Assembly (NCBI RefSeq): GCF_003054555.1
Contig: NZ_CP026304.1
Span: 5,766,001 to 5,830,000, forward strand
Reading direction: 5' to 3'
Source of the DNA: Streptomyces lunaelactis
GTDB lineage: Bacteria; Actinomycetota; Actinomycetes; Streptomycetales; Streptomycetaceae
DNA: 64,000 nt
Part shown: positions 25,043 through 33,400 of the stretch, in pieces
Position numbering within the stretch: the first letter of the stretch is position 1
Layout: every line of letters begins with the position of its first letter
Position numbers and translations under genes: made by a program
The notes under the pieces: model-generated
Database searches by the model: none
Seen by the model: only the letters and a program-made list of their open reading frames with translations
Told to the model about the DNA's origin: nothing

Positions 25043-27892
25043 GTGCAGAAGAAGCGGCCTCGGGGCAAAGGCGGCACGCCCTCCGAAACCCCGGGCATCC
25101 AGCCCCTGGCCACCCCGGTCCCACAGGGCCCACAGGCCCCGCAGGACACGACGCCCGGCCCCGCCGCGCGCGGACGCGCCGTACGCGTACGCACCCGGCT
25201 CGTCGCCGGTGTCGCCGCCGTCAGCCTGGTCGTCATCGCGGCCGGCACCCCCGGCATCCTCGCCACCTCCGCCGAACTGACGGACTCCCAGAGCCTGGTC
25301 ACCCTCGCCGGGCTCAACCGCCAGGCCGTCACCCTGGCCCACTCCCTCGCCGACGAGCGCGACGAGGTCAGCGCGTACATCGCGGCCGGCCGCGACGACC
25401 AGCAGGGCGACAAGGAGGACCGTCGCGAGATCTCCGCCAGCCGCGGCGCCCGCGTCGACCGGCAGATCGACGAGATCGACGAGCTCGGCGGCAGCGTCCT
25501 GGCCGACCACGCCGAGCTGCGCCGCGGCCTCGCCACCGTCCCCTCCGTCCGCCGCAGCGCCCTCACCGGCAAGGGCACGGCGATCGAGGCCCACCGCGCC
25601 TACTCCGCCGTCATCGCGAGCCTGCACGCCCTGTCCGACGAGCTCGCCGAGAAGACCCCTCCACGCGCCGCCGACCGTAGCCGCGCGCCCGCCGCTCTCG
25701 GCCTCGCGGTCGAGCAGGCCTCGGCCACCCGCGGGCTGCTGCTCGCCGCGCTCTCGGTGCCCCGGCAGGAGAGCACCCCCGCCTACGACCCGATCACCGG
25801 ACTCCCCGTACAGGACGAGGGCGATGATGACGGGGCGGACGACCTTACGCGCAACGCGCTGAGCGCCGCCGCCCAGCAGTCCCGGGTGCGGGAACTCGCC
25901 GCGCTCGCCGACTTCGACCAGGCCGCCGCCAAGGGCGCCCGCGACAAGCTGGCAGCCACCGTCACCGGACCCGAGGTCAAGACCGCCGAGCTCTACCTCG
26001 CCCGGCTCACCGACCAGCCCGAGCTCTCCCCCGGCGACCGCAAGTCCAACCGCGAGAAGCTCGAGTCCTCGCTCACCGCCCGCATCGAGCAGATGCGTGG
26101 CGCCGAGTCCTCCCTCGCCTCCGGCCAGACCGAGCGCTTCGCGCAGCTGCGCGACGACGACGTCACCGCGCTGGAGGTGCGGATCGCGCTGCTGGGCGGC
26201 CTGCTGATCGTCGCCATCGGCGTGTCCAGCGCCGTCGCCCGTACGCTCACCCGCCCGCTCGCCGTCCTGCGGATCGGCGCGGCCCGTCTCGCGGCGGCCC
26301 CCGAGGGGGAGGAGCCGGTCCGCTTCACCGGCCGCAACGACGAGTTCGCACAGGTCGTACGGTCCCTCAACACCCTGCACGGCAAGTTGCGGGACCTCGG
26401 CGTACGGGCGGAGCGGCTGGAGCGCGACCGCGCGGAGCTGGTCGACGCCCGCGACGCGCTGGCCGCGGAACTGGCCGCCGGCCGCGTCGAACTCCAGGAG
26501 CGCACCGAGCACATCACCGCCGATCTCGAACGGCTGCGCCACACCGTCCAGCACACCTTCGTCAACCTCTCCCTGCGCACGCTCGGCCTGGTCGAGCGGC
26601 AGCTCAGCGTGATCGAGAAGCTGGAGGAGCGCGAGCCCGACCCCGAGCGGCTCGCCACGCTCTTCAAGCTCGACCACATGGCCACGGTCATGCGCCGGCA
26701 CAGCGAGAACCTGCTGGTCCTGGCGGGCGCCGAGCACGGGCAGGGGCACGCCGGACCGGTACCTCTCGTCGACGTACTGCGCGCGGCCGTCAGTGAGATC
26801 GAGCGGTACGAGCGGGTCGTCATCCAGTCCCTGCCACCGCACGCCCAGGTCGCCGGCTTCGCCGCGGACGACCTCAGCCACCTGATCGCCGAACTCCTGG
26901 AGAACGCCACCTCCTTCTCGCCGCCGGACGCCCAGGTCGAGCTGTCCGGCTGGCTGCTGGAGGGCGGCGAGGTAATGCTCTCCGTGCAGGACACCGGCAT
27001 CGGGATGACCGCCGGACGCATGAGCGAGCTCAACGCGTGGCTGGAGGAGCCCGAGGCGTACGAGACCCGGGCGGGCCGGGACGGCGAGGGGCTAGGACTG
27101 CGGGTGGCCGCGCTGCTGGCCGCGCGTCATGGCGTACGGATCCAGCTGCGCGAGCAGAAGCAGGGCGGGGTCACGGCGGTCGTGGTGCTGACGAAGGCAC
27201 TGCTGCCCGCCGAGCCGCCGGCGGCCGAGTCGCACTCCGTGACCATGGCGGGGGCGGCGCCCACGCTGCAGCTGCCCGGGTCGGTGGCGGAGGCCAACTC
27301 CAATGCGCTGCCGGGCAGTTCTCGCCGCGCGCTGGACCGCCCGGTGGACCCGCTCGTGGACCCCCTGGTGGACCCGCTCGTGGACCCGCTCGTGGTGGCC
27401 GCCGAGCAGGCGATCCGCGAGGCGGAGCCGGACGCGCACGAGCGGACGGCGGACGGCGACCCGGAGACCACCGGCAACGGGGTCGACGAGGAGACGTTCG
27501 CGATGCGGCTGCCGGACCCGGCGCCCGAGCCTCGGCCCGAGTCGGCATTGGCGCCCGAGCCTCAGCCCGAAGCGCACCACGAGCCGGACGCGGAGCCCGA
27601 GCCCGAGCCCGACCCTGAGCCGTCGACCGGACCGAGGTGGGAGCGCGTCACAGGCAAGGGCCTGCCCAAGCGCACCCCTAAGGTCGTCAAGCCCGCCACC
27701 GCCGCCCCCGGCGAGCGCACCGGAAGCGTCGACGCCGACGCCCTGCGGCGCCGCCTCGGCGGCTTCCACCAGGGCGCCAAGGACGGCCGCCGCGACGCCG
27801 AGGCGGAGATCGCGGAACAGGCCGGACACGAAGAGCACACACGTACAACAACAGAAGAAGCGGGGGACACAGTCGAGGAGGCACGCAGTTGA
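25043..27892 (+). CDS. cvnA: Conservon sensor kinase-like protein (CvnA)
   Basis: A 949-residue membrane protein and first gene of a conservon. It has two transmembrane helices, about 55-75 (LVAGVAAVSLVVIAAG) and about 380-400 (VRIALLGGLLIVAIGV), bounding a large extracytoplasmic helical region like nitrate-sensor (NIT) domains. A HAMP segment, coiled coil (ERLERDRAELVDARDALA) and an HATPase domain with ELLENATSFSPP, QDTGIGM and GEGLGLRVAAL follow. The C-terminal 230 residues are low complexity, with four VDPL units and Pro-Glu repeats. GTG 25043 starts the basic N-terminus QKKRPRGKGG; its ribosome site is weak. Conservon kinases signal to the roadblock and GTPase partners encoded next. The numbered conservon is not assigned. 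Confidence 0.9.
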   Translation: MQKKRPRGKGGTPSETPGIQPLATPVPQGPQAPQDTTPGPAARGRAVRVRTRLVAGVAAVSLVVIAAGTPGILATSAELTDSQSLVTLAGLNRQAVTLAHSLADERDEVSAYIAAGRDDQQGDKEDRREISASRGARVDRQIDEIDELGGSVLADHAELRRGLATVPSVRRSALTGKGTAIEAHRAYSAVIASLHALSDELAEKTPPRAADRSRAPAALGLAVEQASATRGLLLAALSVPRQESTPAYDPITGLPVQDEGDDDGADDLTRNALSAAAQQSRVRELAALADFDQAAAKGARDKLAATVTGPEVKTAELYLARLTDQPELSPGDRKSNREKLESSLTARIEQMRGAESSLASGQTERFAQLRDDDVTALEVRIALLGGLLIVAIGVSSAVARTLTRPLAVLRIGAARLAAAPEGEEPVRFTGRNDEFAQVVRSLNTLHGKLRDLGVRAERLERDRAELVDARDALAAELAAGRVELQERTEHITADLERLRHTVQHTFVNLSLRTLGLVERQLSVIEKLEEREPDPERLATLFKLDHMATVMRRHSENLLVLAGAEHGQGHAGPVPLVDVLRAAVSEIERYERVVIQSLPPHAQVAGFAADDLSHLIAELLENATSFSPPDAQVELSGWLLEGGEVMLSVQDTGIGMTAGRMSELNAWLEEPEAYETRAGRDGEGLGLRVAALLAARHGVRIQLREQKQGGVTAVVVLTKALLPAEPPAAESHSVTMAGAAPTLQLPGSVAEANSNALPGSSRRALDRPVDPLVDPLVDPLVDPLVVAAEQAIREAEPDAHERTADGDPETTGNGVDEETFAMRLPDPAPEPRPESALAPEPQPEAHHEPDAEPEPEPDPEPSTGPRWERVTGKGLPKRTPKVVKPATAAPGERTGSVDADALRRRLGGFHQGAKDGRRDAEAEIAEQAGHEEHTRTTTEEAGDTVEEARS
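27344..27391 (+). repeat. Four 12-base tandem repeats in cvnA
   Basis: Four in-frame copies of GTGGACCCGCTC (one with two changes) encode VDPL four times within the low-complexity tail of the kinase. Copy number may vary between strains. Confidence 0.85.
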
Positions 27893-28371
27893 CTGCGACC
27901 GGCACATTCGGCCTGAGCAGCGAAGCCCGCAATCTGCACTGGTTGTTGAGCAATCTCGTGGAGGAGGTGCCAGGGGCCCGCTCGGTCGCCGTCGTGTCGT
28001 CCGACGGACTGCTGCTGCTCTCCTCCGACCCCGCGCAGAAGGGCGGATCGGCCGCCAACAACCGCAGGGAAGGCCCCAAGGGCTCCAGCGCGGACCTCGC
28101 CACCATCGTCTCCGGAATCGGCAGCCTCACCATCGGTGCCGCGAAGCTGATGGACGGCGGCGGCGTCAAGCAGACGATGGTCGCGATGGAGGAGGGCAGC
28201 GTCTTCGTCATGTCGATCAGTGACGGCTCGCTGCTCGGAGTGAACACCGCTCCCGACTGCGACATGAGCGTCGTCGCCTACCACATGGCCCTCTTCGTCG
28301 GTCGTGCGGGACATGTCCTCACCCCCGAACTCCGCAGCGAACTGCGCAAATCCATGGAGAGCGCCCAGTGA
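27889..28371 (+). CDS. cvnB: Conservon roadblock/LC7 protein (CvnB)
   Basis: A 160-residue roadblock/LC7 protein related to MglB, which binds small GTPases and acts on their nucleotide state. The pattern GARSVAVVSSDGLLLLSSD and GVKQTMVAMEEGSVFVMSI shows the alternating strands of the fold. It starts at TTG 27889 overlapping the cvnA stop (TTGA), with GAGGAGG seven bases upstream. It should bind the GTPase encoded two genes downstream, at the membrane-attached complex. Confidence 0.92.
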   Translation: MTATGTFGLSSEARNLHWLLSNLVEEVPGARSVAVVSSDGLLLLSSDPAQKGGSAANNRREGPKGSSADLATIVSGIGSLTIGAAKLMDGGGVKQTMVAMEEGSVFVMSISDGSLLGVNTAPDCDMSVVAYHMALFVGRAGHVLTPELRSELRKSMESAQ

Positions 28372-28766
28372 CGCCCCCCAGACTTCCGGTGCGCGGCGAC
28401 GGCCGACGCCCCGCCCGGGTCCGGCCGTACTCACTCACCGGCGGCCGCACCCGTTTCGGCCATGTGCTGCTCGTCGAGACCTTCGTCGCGGCGCTCGAAG
28501 CACCGGCCGAGCGCAGGGAACTGCCGAACGGCGATCTCTCCTCGCGCGTCATGCCCGAACTGCGGGCCATCGTCGAGCTGTGCCGCCGTATGCGTACCGT
28601 CGCCGAGATATCGGCGCTGCTGAAGATGCCGCTGGGTGTCGTCCGGGTGCTGCTCAGCGACCTGGCCGACCAGGGAAAGATCCGTGTGTACGGGACCGGG
28701 CACGGCTCCGGCCAGCCCGACCGCGCGCTGCTCGAAAGGGTGCTGAGTGGACTCCGCCGCCTCTGA
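28368..28766 (+). CDS. cvnC: Conservon DUF742 protein (CvnC)
   Basis: A 132-residue DUF742 protein, the third conserved conservon member. A basic N-terminus (RPARVRPYSLTGGRT) is followed by a winged-helix-like part: ELRAIVELCRRMRTVAEISA and LKMPLGVVRVLLSDLADQG. GTG 28368 overlaps the cvnB stop. Its molecular role is not established; the helix pattern suggests protein or DNA contact. The 3' end overlaps cvnD by 20 bases. Confidence 0.92.
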   Translation: MTPPRLPVRGDGRRPARVRPYSLTGGRTRFGHVLLVETFVAALEAPAERRELPNGDLSSRVMPELRAIVELCRRMRTVAEISALLKMPLGVVRVLLSDLADQGKIRVYGTGHGSGQPDRALLERVLSGLRRL

Positions 28767-29379
28767 CACGCTCCTCGCCCGGTCCCGTCCGCAGCCCGAA
28801 GAGGAGCCGCGGGCCTGGCAGTTGGACCACACCCGGGCCCCCATCGCCACCAAGATCGTGGTCGCGGGCGGTTTCGGCGTCGGCAAGACGACCTTCGTCG
28901 GGGCGGTCTCCGAGATCACGCCGCTGCAGACCGAGGCGCTGATGACGCGGGCGAGCGAGGAGACCGACGATCTCTCCGCCACGCCCGAGAAACTCACCAC
29001 CACCGTCGCGATGGACTTCGGCCGGATCACCCTCGACGACGATCTGGTGCTGTACGTCTTCGGGACGCCCGGACAGCAGCGCTTCTGGTTCATGTGGGAC
29101 GACCTGGTGCGCGGGGCGATCGGCGCGGTCGTGCTGGCCGACACCCGAAGGCTGCCGGACTGCTTCCCGGCGCTCGACTACTTCGAGAGCTCGGGGCTGC
29201 CGTACATCGTCGCCGTCAACCACTTCGAGGGTTCGGAGCCGTTCGAGGCCGAGGACGTACGCGAGGCCCTGACGGTGCCGCCGCACGTGCCAATTGTGAT
29301 CATGGACGCCCGGAACCGGATCACGGTGATCGAGTCGCTGCTCGCGCTGTGCGCCCACGCCCTCGAAGCCACGCCCTAG
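28747..29379 (+). CDS. cvnD: Conservon Ras-like GTPase (CvnD)
   Basis: A 210-residue small GTPase of the MglA/Cvn type. The P-loop is GGFGVGKTTFVG (about 38-49), switch-II-like FGTPGQQRFWFMWDDL replaces the usual DxxGQ, and VAVNHFEG stands in the NKxD position. It starts at GTG 28747 inside the end of cvnC, so all four genes are coupled. It probably cycles between GDP and GTP under CvnA/CvnB control and passes the signal to an unknown effector. Confidence 0.93.
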   Translation: MDSAASDTLLARSRPQPEEEPRAWQLDHTRAPIATKIVVAGGFGVGKTTFVGAVSEITPLQTEALMTRASEETDDLSATPEKLTTTVAMDFGRITLDDDLVLYVFGTPGQQRFWFMWDDLVRGAIGAVVLADTRRLPDCFPALDYFESSGLPYIVAVNHFEGSEPFEAEDVREALTVPPHVPIVIMDARNRITVIESLLALCAHALEATP

Positions 29380-29440
29380 CCGCCGCGCATAGCCGCACAG
29401 CCCTGAAAAGCGCCCTGAACTGACGAAAGAGACTCCCTCG

Positions 29441-30706
29441 ATGCGGAAGATACTCATAGTCGGAGCCGGTCAGTCCGGTCTCCAGCTCGCCCTCGGACTC
29501 CAGTCGCAGGGCTACGAGGTCACCCTGATGTCCAACCGCACCGCGGACGAGATCCGGTCCGGCCGGATCATGTCCACGCAGTGCATGTTCCACACGGCGC
29601 TGCAGCACGAGCGCGACCTGGGCATCAACTTCTGGGAGTCCCAGGCCCCGCGTATCGAGGGCCTCGGCGTCTCCGTCGCCGCGCCCGACTCCACCCGTCC
29701 GATCGACTGGGTCGGCACGCTGGACGGCTACGCCCAGTCCGTCGACCAGCGCGTGAAGATGGCCGGCTGGATGGAGACCTTCGCCCAGCGCGGCGGCCAG
29801 CTCGTCATCCACGGCGCGGCAGTGTCCGACCTGGACTTCTTCTCCCGTACGTACGACCTGGTCATGGTCTCCGCGGGCAAGGGCGAGCTCGTCTCGATGT
29901 TCGGCCGGGACGCGTCCCGCTCCCCGTACGACGCCCCGCAGCGCGCGCTGGCCGTCGCCTATGTCCACGGCATGGGCCCGCGCCCCGAGCACCCCGACTA
30001 CGACGCGGTCCGCTGCAACCTCGTCCCGGGCGTCGGCGAGCTCTTCGTGATGCCGACCCTCACCACCACCGGCCGCGCCGACATCCTCTTCTGGGAAGGC
30101 ATCCCGGGCGGGCCGCTCGATGCCTTCCAGGGCATCAAGGACCCCGCCGAGCATCTCTCCCTGACCCTCGAGCTCATGGAGAGGTTCACGCCCTGGGAGT
30201 ACGCGCGCGCCACCAAGGTCGAACTGACCGACGGAAGCGGGACGCTCGCCGGCCGGTACGCCCCCACCGTGCGCAACCCCATCGGGCGCCTGCCGGGCGG
30301 CGGACTCGTCCTCGGGGTCGCCGATGTCGTCGTGGCCAACGACCCGATCACCGGCCAGGGCTCCAACTCGGCGTCCAAGTGCGCCGCCGCGTACCTCTCC
30401 TCGATCACCGAGCACGGCGACCGGCCCTTCGACGAGGCGTGGATGCAGTCGACCTTCGACCGCTACTGGGACACCGCGCAGCACGTCACCAAGTGGACGA
30501 ACGCGATGCTCGGCGTCCCGCCGGAGCACGTACTCAACCTCATCGGCGCGGCGGGCGGCCTCCAGCCGGTCGCCGACCGGTTCGCGAACGGCTTCAACAA
30601 CCCCGCGGACTTCGAGAACTTCTTCTACGACCCGGCGCTGACCGACGCCTACCTGACGGAGGTGTCCTCGGCGTCCGGGGCATCGGGATCCTCCGTCCCG
30701 GAGTAG
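29441..30706 (+). CDS. Styrene/indole-monooxygenase-like FAD oxidoreductase
   Basis: A 421-residue flavoprotein. The N-terminal dinucleotide fold MRKILIVGAGQSGLQLALGL has the GxGxxG signature, and GVADVVVANDPITGQGSN is the second FAD-contact region of group E flavin monooxygenases (StyA type). These enzymes epoxidise or hydroxylate aromatic substrates using reduced FAD from a separate reductase; no reductase gene is nearby. Homologues were sometimes labelled alanine-phosphoribitol ligase in older annotations, which the sequence does not support. It begins 61 bases after cvnD on the same strand and may be part of the conservon transcript. ATG 29441 follows GAAAGAG. The last 58 bases overlap the convergent NlpC/P60 gene. 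Confidence 0.87.
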   Translation: MRKILIVGAGQSGLQLALGLQSQGYEVTLMSNRTADEIRSGRIMSTQCMFHTALQHERDLGINFWESQAPRIEGLGVSVAAPDSTRPIDWVGTLDGYAQSVDQRVKMAGWMETFAQRGGQLVIHGAAVSDLDFFSRTYDLVMVSAGKGELVSMFGRDASRSPYDAPQRALAVAYVHGMGPRPEHPDYDAVRCNLVPGVGELFVMPTLTTTGRADILFWEGIPGGPLDAFQGIKDPAEHLSLTLELMERFTPWEYARATKVELTDGSGTLAGRYAPTVRNPIGRLPGGGLVLGVADVVVANDPITGQGSNSASKCAAAYLSSITEHGDRPFDEAWMQSTFDRYWDTAQHVTKWTNAMLGVPPEHVLNLIGAAGGLQPVADRFANGFNNPADFENFFYDPALTDAYLTEVSSASGASGSSVPE

Positions 30707-31866
30707 CCGGTGTCCGGCCCCGCCGTGGCTCCGTCCGGGAGCCGCGGCGGGGTGTACGTACTCAGCGGGCTGCCGGCCGGGTCCGGGCGTACCGCGCCGA
30801 GCAGCGGGTTCGCCGCGATCGGGGAGACCTTGACGCGGGTGCCGGGGCGCGGGGCCTGGACGACCATGCCGTCGCCCAGGTAGATCGCCACATGCGTGGC
30901 CTCGGGGAAGTAGATCACCAGGTCACCGGGGCGGAGCCGGTCCAGTGACACCTTCGGGAGTTCCTCCCACTGCTCCTGGGACGTACGAGGGATGGAGCGC
31001 CCCGCACTCGCCCAGGCCTGGGAGGTCAGCCCCGAGCAGTCGTAGGACTCCGGGCCCTCCGCGCCCCACAGGTACGGCTTGCCGACCTGCTCGACGGCGT
31101 AGTCCAGCGCTCGCACGCCCTCCTCGGACGGCGTGCGCTTGCCGTCGAGCACGCCCGTGGCGAGAAGCTTCTCCTGGGCCTCGGCGGTGTCGGACTGCTC
31201 CTGGGCGGCCAGTCCGGCGATCTCCTCGGTGGTGAGCGAGGCGAGCAGCGCCTCGACCGCCTTCAGCCGCGAGGTGGCTCTGTCGCGCGCCTGCTTCTGC
31301 CTCGCGGCGAGGACCTGCTCCTTGGCGAGGGCCTTGCGGGACTCGGCCGCCAGTGTGTCCGCCCGCTTCGCGCCCACGTCGAGCCGGGCCATGGTCGCCA
31401 GCCGGCCGGTGGCCGCGCGCTCGATCAGATGGTCCTGGTCGAGGGCTTGCTGCGGGTTGCGGGCGAGCAGCAGCTGGAGGTAGGTGGAGAGCTCGGAGCT
31501 GCCCTGGTACTGCTCGCGGGCGAGCCGCCCCGCGTCACCCCGGCTCATGACGACGGCGTTGCGCGCCCTGGCGAGGTCGCGGGCGAGCCGGGCGGTTCTG
31601 GCCTGCTGTGTCCTGAGCTGTTCCTCGGTCGCGTTGTAGGTCTCGCCGGCTTCTTCGGCCTGGCGGTAGAGCGTCTGAAGGTTGGTCAGCATCGTGGAGA
31701 CGGTGGAGACGGCGGACTGGCCGGGCCGGCCCGAGGGTTCGGCTGAGGGTTCGGCTGTGGGTTCGGCGGTGGGTTCTGCGGTGGCCGGGGGCGCCGGCAC
31801 CGCCGCGAGCGCCGTGACGGCGGCCAGCGCCGCCGTACAGACCGAGCGGAGCACTCTGCCTGACAC
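30649..31866 (-). CDS. Secreted NlpC/P60 peptidoglycan hydrolase
   Basis: A 405-residue exported protein with a signal peptide (TAALAAVTALAAVPAPPATA), a repetitive (E-P-T/S-A) stretch, a long coiled coil (about 55-210), and a C-terminal NlpC/P60 domain. The catalytic Cys is about 277 in SYDCSGLTSQAW and the His about 325 in ATHVAIYLGD. The family cuts D-gamma-glutamyl-mDAP bonds in peptide stems, and coiled-coil members (RipA/SwlA type) function in cell separation. GTG 31866 is preceded by GGAGGTGATGAG, an almost complete anti-Shine-Dalgarno match, suggesting strong translation. Confidence 0.92.
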   Translation of the reverse strand: MSGRVLRSVCTAALAAVTALAAVPAPPATAEPTAEPTAEPSAEPSGRPGQSAVSTVSTMLTNLQTLYRQAEEAGETYNATEEQLRTQQARTARLARDLARARNAVVMSRGDAGRLAREQYQGSSELSTYLQLLLARNPQQALDQDHLIERAATGRLATMARLDVGAKRADTLAAESRKALAKEQVLAARQKQARDRATSRLKAVEALLASLTTEEIAGLAAQEQSDTAEAQEKLLATGVLDGKRTPSEEGVRALDYAVEQVGKPYLWGAEGPESYDCSGLTSQAWASAGRSIPRTSQEQWEELPKVSLDRLRPGDLVIYFPEATHVAIYLGDGMVVQAPRPGTRVKVSPIAANPLLGAVRPDPAGSPLSTYTPPRLPDGATAGPDTGYSGTEDPDAPDAEDTSVR

Positions 31867-32009
31867 CTCATCACCTCCGGCTGTGGGGTGGGCCGGCCGT
31901 CCACCTCAAGGCCGATCATGCGACGGCGCCGGCCGGACCGCCCCGCGAGTGGTCGATTCAGCGCAATACGGTCACTCGTCGAGGCGGAGCACGCGGATCT
32001 GGCGGCGTG

Positions 32010-33400
32010 TCAGTCGACCGGCAGCGCGTAGAAGGTCCTGCCCCGCCGGACGACGAGGTTCCGGCCGCTGCCGCCGGTCAGGGGCCTGTAGCGAGGTGCG
32101 TCCGTGCCGCTGTCCTCCGCGCCCGCTTCCTGGAACTTCCACAGCCGCTTGCCGTCGCGCGCGGCGAAGGCGGTGAGCTGCACGCTGTCGTACGCGAGCA
32201 CCGTGCGCCCGCTGCCGCTGAAGGCAGTCCCCGGGATCTCACTCGTAGCGGGTGCCTCGGTGGAGCGGCGCCACAGCTGCCGGCCGTTCGCAGTGTCGAC
32301 CGCGGCGACCTCCTGGTGGCGGTTGGCTGCGTACAGCATGGGGCCGCTGAGGATCCCGCTCCCGAACGCGAAGACCCCGGTTTCGCCCGGTGCCGCCTTG
32401 GCCCGAGCCACTCGCCACAGGCGTGCGGCGGTACGGCTGTTGTACGCGTGCAGCTCGCCGGCCGAGGAGGCGAACAGCCTGTCCGACGCGTCGCCCACGA
32501 GGGCGGCGGAGGGATGGACGCCGGCGAGCCGGAACGACCGGAGCTTCTTGCCCGTCTTCCGGTCGAAGGCGAACAGCACGGACGTGCCCTTGGCGGCGGT
32601 CCGCTGCGCGGGCGTGATGGTGCGCGCGTCCTGCCGTACGACGATGTCGGCGGGGCGGACGGCGACCACGTCGTACTGCGGGCCGTCCGGGGGAGCGCCC
32701 GCCGCGACGGGCGTGCGCCACAGCCACTCGCGGGCGGCGAGGTCGTACGCGAAGAGGTACGAGAGGAGGGCGGCGCCCTTCTTGACCCGCCCGGTCATCC
32801 AGACCGTTGTTCCGTCCCAGCCCGCAGTGCCCGTGAGGGTCAGGGTCTCGCCGGGCCCCGCGAGTGTGGTCTTGGCGACCCTGTGTCTGACCTGCCCGTC
32901 CCGCACGGCGATCCACAGGAACGCGTCGGGGGCGTCGACGAAGCAGAGCTCGCCGTCGACCGGAAGCGCGCGGGAGAGCGCCGCGGCCTGGGTGCGCTGC
33001 CAGAGCGGCCGCCCGGTGCGCAGGTCGATCCCCGCGGACTGCTCCCGGCCGGTCAGGACGAGCACGCGGCCCTGATGAACGGAGGCACTGAACTGCCCGG
33101 CCTCCGCGGGATGCTCGTACTTCCACACGGGCACCGGCGGCAGCCCGGCGATCGGGCTGCGCTTAGGCGCGGGCGCGGCTGTGGCGGGTGTCTTGTCCGA
33201 GTCCCCGGGGGCCAGGCCGTACCCGGCACCGCCGCCAACGGCGAGCCCGACGACGCCGGCAACGACCCCGGTGAGCAATGCGCGGCGCCCGGGTACGGCG
33301 GGCTGGGGTACGGCGGGCTGCTGGGGCGCGGTGGGAGGGTGTGGCCGGAGGGTGTGGGCGGAGGGGAGCGAGGGCGGGCGCGCCCTGCGGGCTCCGCGCG
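32010..33400 (-). CDS. PQQ-like beta-propeller half of a frameshifted pseudokinase gene
   Basis: In this frame come a Pro-rich linker (about 33290-33370), a single transmembrane helix (LLTGVVAGVVGLAVGGG) and about 380 residues of PQQ-type propeller blades with repeated W/L-W signatures: GRPLWQRTQA, RLWRVARA, GRQLWRRSTE and GKRLWKFQEA. It ends at TGA 32010-32012. It has no plausible own start with a ribosome site. Its frame differs by one base from the kinase-like region just upstream, and the two together match the known kinase-linker-TM-propeller architecture (AfsK-like). The upstream boundary given is only where the frames must meet. The propeller would lie outside the membrane and could sense a ligand. 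Confidence 0.75.

Noticed and set aside
27344..27391. Short regularly spaced repeats as a CRISPR array
   Set aside because: The units are adjacent 12-base in-frame repeats without spacers inside cvnA.
33330..33400. Programmed ribosomal frameshifting joining the pseudokinase and propeller
   Set aside because: Only a CCCC run is present, with no clear slippery heptamer, stop-codon context or stimulatory structure identified; an indel is simpler.
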